From Roseburia sp. CAG:309 (lineage in GTDB: Bacteria; Bacillota; Clostridia; Lachnospirales; Lachnospiraceae): DNA of 12,852 nucleotides. Shown piece by piece: positions 6,707 through 12,852 of this stretch. Below the pieces are notes generated by a model. The model saw nothing but the letters and a program-made list of their open reading frames with translations, ran no database searches and was not told the DNA's origin. Within the stretch, counting starts at the first letter, position 1; each line of letters opens with the position of its first letter. Location: assembly GCA_000434115.1 (NCBI GenBank), contig FR894019.1, positions 9,381 to 22,232 on the forward strand, given 5' to 3'. The translations under genes and the position numbers were made by a program.

Positions 6707-7547
6707 ACTGCCAGTCTGTATCATCTAACATTTCTAATTTTTTCTTCAACATCCTCGTCCGTCTGCCGACAAGCATATCCAGTTCTTTTTCCGATTGTTC
6801 TAACCGCTTTTGCAGGTTCAATAAAACTTCTTCGTAACTGTCTACCTCCGAGCGCACTTCCGTCAAAACACGCCATACGTCGCCGCTCTTCTCCTGTATC
6901 TCAAGTGTCCGAAATCCCATCTGTAAGCTGTTCAGAAGCACTCCGACACTCGCCGGCGAAGCCATCGTCACTTTGTACAGCCGCATCAATTCCTGCGGCA
7001 GTCCAAGTTTTACCGATGCCACATAAATCGCCTCAATTGGGAAAAATAACACGGCAAAGTCTGTCGTATAGGGCGGCAGAATATACTTATCGTGAATCTC
7101 CTTTGCAAACGATTTCACACGATTTTTAAATACAATTGCCGCGTCTTCCGCCATTTCCCGGCTTCCACTCTGCAACGCCTCTTCGTATTGAAGATACGCA
7201 TCCAGCGGAAATTTGGAATCAATCGGAAGATAAACCGGTTCTTCATATCTTCCCGGAAGTTTTACCGCGTATTCTACACGCGTAGTCCTTCCCGGAATTA
7301 CCATACATTCCGTCTCGTACTGATCCGGAGTGAGGATCTCATCAAGAATGCTTCCCAACTGCCATTCTCCCCAGATTCCACGGGTTTTCACACCGGTAAA
7401 CATCCGCTGCAATCCGGCAATTTCCCGTCGGATTTCCTCAATCTGCGGATTGCTCTCCGGCTTCCGGTTCTGGCGCTGCATCGTTATCATCAGATAGACA
7501 TTGGAAATAACCAGCAGAATCACAATAATGCCAAGTAAAATTTCCAT
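6705..7547 (-). CDS. rmuC: RmuC-family protein, short form
   Basis: RmuC proteins belong to a predicted nuclease-fold family. In E. coli RmuC limits inversions at short inverted repeats, but its biochemical activity is poorly defined. The 280-residue product has an N-terminal membrane segment (about 3-22), a short helical linker, then the RmuC core: RGIWGEWQLG (56-65), LPIDSKFPLDAYL (107-119), YILPPYTTDFAVLFFPIEAIY (155-175) and ASPASVGVLLN (197-207), ending in a coiled coil (about 230-270). It is far shorter than E. coli RmuC (about 475) because the long N-terminal coiled coil is missing, while the conserved core is complete. Its ATG has AAGGAGG upstream and starts 14 nt after the GH3 stop, so it is probably translated from the GH3 message. 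Confidence 0.9.
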   Translation of the reverse strand: MEILLGIIVILLVISNVYLMITMQRQNRKPESNPQIEEIRREIAGLQRMFTGVKTRGIWGEWQLGSILDEILTPDQYETECMVIPGRTTRVEYAVKLPGRYEEPVYLPIDSKFPLDAYLQYEEALQSGSREMAEDAAIVFKNRVKSFAKEIHDKYILPPYTTDFAVLFFPIEAIYVASVKLGLPQELMRLYKVTMASPASVGVLLNSLQMGFRTLEIQEKSGDVWRVLTEVRSEVDSYEEVLLNLQKRLEQSEKELDMLVGRRTRMLKKKLEMLDDTDWQ

Positions 7548-7561
7548 TGCTTTCCTCCTTT

Positions 7562-10378
7562 TTAACGTAACGCAAAGTCAAACTCCGGATTTCCGTCAAG
7601 TTCAACAATGTCCTTTTGTATCTCTTTTCCTGTATCCGTAAAGACAAATTTATGAAGGTTCACGCCACCCTGCACAAAATACAGGCGCACAACGATATAC
7701 TGCGTCGCCATATAAACTTTCTTATTCATTGTCCGGATCTCGCCATTCGTTCCATTGAACGTCACGACACCAACCGGCACACTCTGGCTGAAAATCGTCA
7801 TTGGAATCTGCGCCAGTTCCCCGGATTCCGAGGAATATTCAATATGCAGATCATACAAATGACCGATCGGCACCTCAATCGCAAACACAAAACTGCTGCC
7901 CTTTGAGGTATCGATTCCATCCATAGGGATCTCGCCTTTTTCATCAAATGTATAATATACAATATCTTCCATATTAAAATCGGACTTATCTTTCGGCTTA
8001 TGGAGAATCTCTACGGTCTCCGCCTCACCATTCATCCTCGCAAACGCAGGCAGATTCATAAGCTGACCACAGATATTGGCAGCGCTTCGCTGTAATTCGC
8101 CCCGCGTCAGCGTACCAGCCGCAAGTTCTTTTAAGGTATTATCGTCCGTGCAGTTTTCGTCGCCCTGCGGACACACCATATAAATATCATTTTGCGCGCG
8201 TATCATGGATGCAAAGTCATTTCCAACGCCTTCTGTCCCGGACTGGTTGTTGATCTTCGCCCACCAGTCCGTCATCACGATACCGGTAAATCCCCATTCA
8301 TCGCGCAGGATGGATGTATTTAATTCATATCTTCCGGCAGTCCAGACTCCGTTCAAACGTCCATAGGTCGTCATGACAGAATCCGCGTGTGCCTCTTTTA
8401 CCGCAATCTCAAAACCTTTCAGATAGATCTCACGAAGTGCTCTTTCGGAAACGATGGAATCCACATCATGCCGTTTCTTTTCCTGATTATTGGCGGCAAA
8501 ATGTTTGAGTGTTCCCGTCACGCCCTGTCTCTTCAAACCACGGATCTCTGCCGCCGCCATCTTACCGGAGAGAAGGGGATCTTCTGAAAAATATTCAAAA
8601 TTGCGCCCGTTTAACGGATGTCTGTGAATATTGGTCCCCGGCCCCAGAATATTATCAATCTTATTGGAAATCATTTCCAATCCGAGGTACTTAAATAACT
8701 CTTCCACCAGCGCCGTATTCCATGTACACGCGATCAATGTCCCATTTGGCAGGCTGAATGCTTTCTTTCCACAATCAATCCGCATTCCCGACGGCCCATC
8801 GGAACAGCAGCCACAGGGAATACCCATTTTTTTCAAATGTTCCGAAACACCTCCGTATGCCGCTGCTGTACCCGGCGTTACTTTCGGACTTCCCATACCT
8901 TCTCCTCGCACGATGCACGACAGATCTTCATCGGAAAACTGTGCGATAAACGCGTTCATCGTAATGTTTCCGTCTGCCACATCTTTCAGTACATACCCGT
9001 TATCTCCCGTGTATGCGATCTCTTCCGGCATATTTTCTGCGCGTTTTTTCGCTTCCTGCCTGCCGCCTGTCGGAACCGGTTCGCGTGTCAGTTCAAATTT
9101 TCCATTTTCATCTTTACTCATTTTGAAGCGTTCGAATGCTTCTACCGGCGCAAGTGCCTGTTGCAGCTGTTCAACCACCTTCTGCTGCATAATCTCGAAA
9201 TTTGCTGCTTCTTCGGCATTACGGACATCAGAGCCCACGTAGATCCGGTATTTTCCCGGTTCAAGCACCATACAATGCGGCGCAACGGTAACACCGGAAT
9301 CATCATACGAAGCAATCGCAGAAAACGGAATGGAAATTTTTACCAGTTCTCGTTCTCCCGGCTCGATCACTCCGGTTTTAGCAAATCCACAAAGGCTCCG
9401 CGCCGGCTTTCCAAGTTTTTCCTGCGGTGCCTCAACATATGCCTGTACCACGTGTTTTCCCGCTGTTTTTCCGGTATTTTTCACCTGCACCTGAATCTCA
9501 CATCCAAAATCCTCACGAATGGAAAAATCAATGCACGTATCGCGGAATGTCGTATAAGAGAGCCCATAACCAAATGGATACAGCACTTCCTCTTTCGCCG
9601 CCGTTTCAAAATACCGGTAGCCGACATAGATATCTTCCACATAAAAGTTTTTCTCTTCGCCCCCAAAATACGGCGAAGACGGGTAATCCTCTATCTTTTT
9701 GGCAATCGTATCGGTCAAATGACCACACGGCGACACTCTCCCGGTCAGCACATCCGCGACCCCATAGCCGCCGACCATGCCGCCCTGCCACACGATCATC
9801 TGTGCCTGACATGCCTGCAAACATGGATGCGACATATCAATGATACTTCCGATATTAAAAAGAACGGCTGTCTTTTCAAAATACGAAGTAACTTTTTCAA
9901 GCATATCAATCTCGGTCTTTGAAAGTTTGTATGCGCCTTCTGCATCGACGTTATCGCGGTCTTCCCCAGCGGTTCTTCCAATAATTACCAGTGCTGTATT
10001 GTTTCGAAGAGATGCTTCACGGACAAAGTCTTCTTCCAGCGGCATCTCAACCTGCGACCACGGCTCATTGGCCCAGCCGATTCCCTCATCAAATGGATTT
10101 TCTTTTTCCCATTCTTCATAGGTTTTGCGCACAGTTTCATCCACACGCAGTCCCGGCTCTTCCAACAGAGCATCAAGAATCCCGGTTACTTTGGAAACAT
10201 TTACCATTCCTCCCGAACCGGTACCACTTTTATAGTAATTGTTTTGAATCCTTCCAAATACTGCAACACGGCAGCCTTCCTGCAGCGGCAGAGTATGTGC
10301 TTCATTTTTCAATAGCACACATCCCTCTGCGGATACCTGTCTTGCTGTCTCTACATACTTATTCCAGTCCAATACCAT
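7562..10378 (-). CDS. Glycoside hydrolase family 3 beta-glucosidase, domain-swapped (C-domain first)
   Basis: The product probably cleaves beta-linked glucose (or xylose) from short oligosaccharides inside the cell; there is no signal peptide. In its 938 residues the usual GH3 order is reversed. The alpha/beta sandwich domain comes first (about 10-285, including AGEDRDN at 137-143, whose Glu139 is a likely acid/base, and YPFGYGLSYTTF at 267-278). A fibronectin-III-like domain follows (about 290-395). The TIM-barrel domain comes last (about 470-800), with GRNFEYFSEDP (591-601), KHFAANN (625-631) and VMTDWW (701-706), whose Asp704 is the expected nucleophile. This layout is known from Ruminococcus albus and Butyrivibrio beta-glucosidases. 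A C-terminal beta-rich extension (about 820-938) follows. The start ATG has GGGGGGA 6 nt upstream. It lies 43 nt after upp and 14 nt before rmuC, on the same strand. Substrate cannot be told from sequence. Confidence 0.92.
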   Translation of the reverse strand: MVLDWNKYVETARQVSAEGCVLLKNEAHTLPLQEGCRVAVFGRIQNNYYKSGTGSGGMVNVSKVTGILDALLEEPGLRVDETVRKTYEEWEKENPFDEGIGWANEPWSQVEMPLEEDFVREASLRNNTALVIIGRTAGEDRDNVDAEGAYKLSKTEIDMLEKVTSYFEKTAVLFNIGSIIDMSHPCLQACQAQMIVWQGGMVGGYGVADVLTGRVSPCGHLTDTIAKKIEDYPSSPYFGGEEKNFYVEDIYVGYRYFETAAKEEVLYPFGYGLSYTTFRDTCIDFSIREDFGCEIQVQVKNTGKTAGKHVVQAYVEAPQEKLGKPARSLCGFAKTGVIEPGERELVKISIPFSAIASYDDSGVTVAPHCMVLEPGKYRIYVGSDVRNAEEAANFEIMQQKVVEQLQQALAPVEAFERFKMSKDENGKFELTREPVPTGGRQEAKKRAENMPEEIAYTGDNGYVLKDVADGNITMNAFIAQFSDEDLSCIVRGEGMGSPKVTPGTAAAYGGVSEHLKKMGIPCGCCSDGPSGMRIDCGKKAFSLPNGTLIACTWNTALVEELFKYLGLEMISNKIDNILGPGTNIHRHPLNGRNFEYFSEDPLLSGKMAAAEIRGLKRQGVTGTLKHFAANNQEKKRHDVDSIVSERALREIYLKGFEIAVKEAHADSVMTTYGRLNGVWTAGRYELNTSILRDEWGFTGIVMTDWWAKINNQSGTEGVGNDFASMIRAQNDIYMVCPQGDENCTDDNTLKELAAGTLTRGELQRSAANICGQLMNLPAFARMNGEAETVEILHKPKDKSDFNMEDIVYYTFDEKGEIPMDGIDTSKGSSFVFAIEVPIGHLYDLHIEYSSESGELAQIPMTIFSQSVPVGVVTFNGTNGEIRTMNKKVYMATQYIVVRLYFVQGGVNLHKFVFTDTGKEIQKDIVELDGNPEFDFALR

Positions 10379-10421
10379 GATGCATCCCCCCGGTATGTTT
10401 TTATTTATAACTATTCAAATT

Positions 10422-11054
10422 TTATTTTGTTCCGAAAATACGGTCGCCGGCATCACCAAGTCCCGGACAGATATATGCCGCTTCATTCAATTCGCGATCC
10501 AAATGTCCTACATAGATCTGGATATCCGGATGTGCTTCCTGAAGTCGTTTTACGCCTTCCGGTGCTGCAATGATGCACAAAAATTTAATGTTTTTGCCGC
10601 CATGCTGTTTAATAAAATCAACCGCTGCAATTGCAGAACCACCTGTCGCAAGCATAGGATCGGTCACTACGATCAATCGTTCTTCGATCGGATCCGGCAA
10701 TTTGCAGTAATACTCATGTGGTTCATGTGTTTCTTCATCACGGTACAATCCAATGTGTCCGATCTTTGCGGTCGGCACAAGCGCCGTAATTCCGCTTACC
10801 ATACCAAGCCCCGCACGAAGAATCGGCACTACTGCCATTTTTCTTCCTGCGATCATCGGTGTCTTGCACGTCTCGATCGGTGTCTCCACCGTTACATCTT
10901 CGGTCGGAAGATCACGAAGTGCTTCATATCCCATAAGCATCGCAATTTCCTCTACCAGTGAACGAAATTCATTGGTTCCTGTCGTCTTATCTCTCAATCT
11001 TGAAATTTTATGCTGAATCAATGGGTGATCCAGATACGTAACTTGTCCTGCCAT
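10422..11054 (-). CDS. upp: Uracil phosphoribosyltransferase
   Basis: Upp joins uracil to PRPP to give UMP and diphosphate, the main uracil salvage step, in the cytoplasm. The 210-residue protein has the family's standard length. The PRPP-binding loop is VVTDPMLATGGSA at 129-141. The uracil-binding C-terminus is YICPGLGDAGDRIFGTK (194-210). VVPILRAGLGM (75-85) is the conserved flexible-loop segment. The start lies 3 nt after the uraA stop, and its GGAGG ribosome binding site is inside the last uraA codons, so the two are translationally coupled. The pairing with a uracil permease confirms the role. Confidence 0.97.
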   Translation of the reverse strand: MAGQVTYLDHPLIQHKISRLRDKTTGTNEFRSLVEEIAMLMGYEALRDLPTEDVTVETPIETCKTPMIAGRKMAVVPILRAGLGMVSGITALVPTAKIGHIGLYRDEETHEPHEYYCKLPDPIEERLIVVTDPMLATGGSAIAAVDFIKQHGGKNIKFLCIIAAPEGVKRLQEAHPDIQIYVGHLDRELNEAAYICPGLGDAGDRIFGTK

Positions 11055-11057
11055 AAT

Positions 11058-12410
11058 TTATTCCTCCGTTTCCTTTACTGCCGATTCAAATTCATAATCT
11101 TTTCCCGGCAAAATTGCATTTAAAATAATACCAGCCAATGCTGCAATCGCAAGTCCGGTAAGTGTTACTGCCGTTCCTGCAATCGTAAATGTAATACCAT
11201 CTGAAAATCCAAGTCCACTGACAAGGATTACGGCTGCAATAATTAAGTTTCTGGATTTTGTCAGATCCACTTTATTTTCCACGACATTTCTTACTCCGAT
11301 CGCAGAGATCATTCCATAGAGAATGAAGCTGACACCGCCGATGATCGCGGTCGGAAGAGATCCAATCAAAGATGCCATTTTCGGTATAAAACTAAGTATG
11401 ATCGCATAGATTGCTGCCAATCGGATCACTCGCGGATCATGTACACGACTGAGTTCCAATACACCTGTATTTTCACCATATGTCGTATTTGCCGGTCCAC
11501 CGATCAGAGCAGAAATACTTGTCGCAATACCGTCTCCGATCAAAGTGCGGTGAAGGCCCGGATCCTCAATATAATTTTCTCCTACTGTCGCGGAAATAGC
11601 TGAAATATCACCGATATGTTCCATCATGGTAGCCAAGGCAATCGGTGCCATAACAAGAATCGCCGAAAGATCAAATTTACAAAGTTCAAATCCCGGAATA
11701 CCGATCCATCCGGCTTCGATCGTTGAAGTAAGATTTACGATGGTAGATCCATCTGTATTGTGAATGCCGCACGCAGTAAATATACACGCAACAACATAAG
11801 AAATAACAACTCCCATGAGAATTGGAATAATCTTCCACATTCCTTTTCCCCATATATTAAAGATAATGATTGTCACAAGTGCAACCAGCGCAAGAGGCCA
11901 GTTCATAGAAGCATTTCCGATTGCGGATCCCGCAAGGTTCAGTCCGATACATATAATGATCGGTCCCGTTACTACCGGTGGAAGGAAACGCATTACTTTT
12001 TTCACTCCAACCAGTTTAATGATCAGTGCCAAGATCAGGTACAAAAGTCCTGCGATCACAATTCCTCCGCTTGCATAAGCAAGTTTGTCATCTCCGCTCA
12101 TGCCCGCATATTTTCCATCGTTAAAACTTGCTACTGTCGCAAATCCTCCCAAAAAAGCAAAAGAAGATCCCAAAAAAGCAGGAACTTTCATTTTTGCCAT
12201 TAAATGAAAAAATAATGTTCCAATACCTGCACAAAACAGTGTAACCTGAATCAATCTCCCCTGTGATACATCCCCATAATAGCTGCTTACCAGAATTGGC
12301 ACCAAAATCGTAGCACCAAACATTGCAAACATGTGCTGCAAGCCAAGGAGCAGCATTTTGGGCAATCCGAGCTGTCTGGCATCCCGAATTGCATTTGCTT
12401 TCTCGTTCAT
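11058..12410 (-). CDS. uraA: Uracil permease, NCS2 family
   Basis: This is a proton-coupled uracil importer in the cytoplasmic membrane. The 450-residue product has the 14-segment NCS2 pattern: LLGLQHMFAMFGATILVP (21-38), PAFLGSSFAFLGG (77-89), MEHIGDISA (263-271) with Glu264, and GGPANTTYGENTGVL (304-318) with Glu313. The two Glu correspond to the uracil/proton residues of E. coli UraA (E241, E290). I place the start at ATG 12410, which has GGAGGT 4 nt upstream. An in-frame GTG at 12497 would add 29 residues but falls inside the -35 of the promoter and has no family counterpart. It is followed by upp after 3 nt. Confidence 0.96.
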   Translation of the reverse strand: MNEKANAIRDARQLGLPKMLLLGLQHMFAMFGATILVPILVSSYYGDVSQGRLIQVTLFCAGIGTLFFHLMAKMKVPAFLGSSFAFLGGFATVASFNDGKYAGMSGDDKLAYASGGIVIAGLLYLILALIIKLVGVKKVMRFLPPVVTGPIIICIGLNLAGSAIGNASMNWPLALVALVTIIIFNIWGKGMWKIIPILMGVVISYVVACIFTACGIHNTDGSTIVNLTSTIEAGWIGIPGFELCKFDLSAILVMAPIALATMMEHIGDISAISATVGENYIEDPGLHRTLIGDGIATSISALIGGPANTTYGENTGVLELSRVHDPRVIRLAAIYAIILSFIPKMASLIGSLPTAIIGGVSFILYGMISAIGVRNVVENKVDLTKSRNLIIAAVILVSGLGFSDGITFTIAGTAVTLTGLAIAALAGIILNAILPGKDYEFESAVKETEE

Positions 12411-12424
12411 GAATACCTCCATTC

Positions 12425-12442
12425 CGGCATCCTGGGATGCCG
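12425..12442 (-). promoter_or_regulatory. Stem-loop in the uraA leader, next to the ribosome binding site
   Basis: CGGCATCC and GGATGCCG form an exact 8-bp inverted repeat with 2 nt between the arms. It ends 4 nt upstream of the GGAGGT site of uraA. In the roughly 50-nt leader this is the only strong structure. It has no U-run, so it is not a terminator. A control of ribosome access or message stability is possible, and no PyrR consensus was recognised. Confidence 0.45.
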
Positions 12443-12468
12443 TTTCTTTTTCTTTGCATATTTGCTCT

Positions 12469-12497
12469 ATTATACCATACATGGAGGAATAAGTCAC
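12469..12497 (-). promoter_or_regulatory. Sigma-A promoter for the uraA-upp operon
   Basis: On the minus strand a perfect TATAAT (12469-12474) is preceded after 17 nt by GTGACT (12492-12497), four of six matches to TTGACA. Transcription should begin near 12462, giving a leader of about 50 nt before the uraA ATG at 12410. This short leader leaves no room for a PyrR-type terminator/antiterminator. Confidence 0.7.
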
Positions 12498-12506
12498 GAG
12501 AATGTT

Positions 12507-12806
12507 TCAGATATAACAACCGAATCGTATAATTATAATATCGTTACTTTTTTCTTTAGCTGATAATAGTAATATCCTGATTTCTTTTTCCGTTTTGGTT
12601 TTCCCGTATACACTTTGACAGAAGTAAGTTTTGTATTTTTTCTTAAATCCAGTGCAGCCGGAATTATATTTGCCAATTATTCTATTTCCGTAATATTCTT
12701 TTACTTTTGCATTTATATTTACTGATGTAGCAACAAACAATAAAAATATTCTAAATATAAGTTCAATACCCTTTATCTTTTGTACACGGTTCTGTTTTAT
12801 CGCCAA
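12507..12806 (-). pseudogene. Probable frameshifted remnant of a small secreted LRR-type protein
   Basis: A frame opening at TTG 12806 (AGGAG 6 nt upstream) encodes a signal-peptide-like start: basic residues, then GIELIFRIFLLFVATSVNINA. It continues KVKEYYGNRIIGKYN and then loses sense (FKKKYKTYFCQSVYGK). From about 12676 the next frame, to a TAA at 12533-12535, reads IIPAALDLRKNTKLTSVKVY and then a Lys/Tyr-rich tail (GKPKRKKKSGYYYYQLKKK). That looks like one leucine-rich repeat of the LDLSKNTxLT type with a basic tail as in other surface proteins of these bacteria. A frame change between about 12660 and 12680 would join them. It may instead be a tiny intact protein read in the first frame, or noise in AT-rich DNA. 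Confidence 0.4.
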
Positions 12807-12852
12807 ACCTTTCTCCTCTCAGCCATTTTTCTTTTTAGGATAAAAAGGGGAT

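Noticed and set aside
8837..9922. Long open frame on the plus strand opposite the GH3 gene
   Set aside because: It lies wholly antisense to a clear GH3 coding region, is rich in Cys/Arg/Phe/His as expected for a shadow frame, and has no recognisable domain or ribosome binding site. The same applies to the plus-strand frames opposite 308-3100.
10386..10391. Six-C run in the GH3 ribosome binding site as a phase-variation tract
   Set aside because: Six bases is short for slipped-strand variation and the run simply provides the G-rich ribosome binding site.
12411..12470. PyrR-type attenuator before uraA
   Set aside because: The leader is only about 50 nt, with one hairpin lacking a U-run and no recognisable PyrR-binding consensus.
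12411..12497. Upstream in-frame GTG start for uraA adding 29 residues
   Set aside because: The GTG lies within the -35 element and upstream of the predicted transcription start, has no ribosome binding site, and the added residues do not resemble NCS2 permeases. ATG 12410 has GGAGGT.

Overview
The window looks like a chromosomal segment of an anaerobic, spore-forming, flagellated Firmicute, most likely a Clostridia/Lachnospiraceae-type gut organism. The evidence is a flagellin gene, the sporulation signalling gene spoIIR behind a sigma-F-like promoter, a BspA-type leucine-rich-repeat surface protein with a lysine-rich tail, a domain-swapped family 3 beta-glucosidase of the Ruminococcus/Butyrivibrio kind, strong AGGAGG ribosome binding sites and moderate-to-low GC. 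I name no species.

Layout. (1) 1-3260, minus strand: a flagellar block. A 50-codon leader ORF (candidate) precedes a ~930-residue helical, repeat-containing protein whose last ~120 residues resemble the FliK C-terminal domain. Its stop codon overlaps the start of a flagellin gene (ATGA) that runs off the left edge. (2) 3281-3349: a long imperfect hairpin between spoIIR and the flagellar block. (3) 3352-4978: divergent spoIIR (minus) and ispE (plus), with a sigma-F-like promoter on one side and an extended -10 housekeeping promoter on the other. (4) 4991-6706, plus strand: a secreted LRR/BspA-like protein 12 nt behind ispE, ended by a clear intrinsic terminator. (5) 6705-12410, minus strand: uraA-upp (uracil uptake and salvage), then a cytoplasmic GH3 beta-glucosidase and a short rmuC, all in one direction with gaps of 3, 43 and 14 nt and no visible internal terminator. 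A TATAAT promoter sits just upstream of uraA. (6) 12507-12852, minus strand: an AT-rich stretch holding what looks like a frameshifted remnant of a secreted LRR-type protein.

How the genes work together. UraA imports uracil and Upp converts it with PRPP to UMP, a standard salvage pair. SpoIIR made in the forespore triggers pro-sigma-E processing in the mother cell. IspE supplies the MEP isoprenoid pathway. The flagellar pair suggests that a large FliK-like or chaperone-like protein is made in fixed ratio with one flagellin. No mobile element, CRISPR array, tRNA or rRNA was seen. The least understood and most interesting part is 308-3349: the large uncharacterised flagellar protein, its small basic leader ORF, a GGA-in-loop hairpin in the leader, and the long hairpin upstream.
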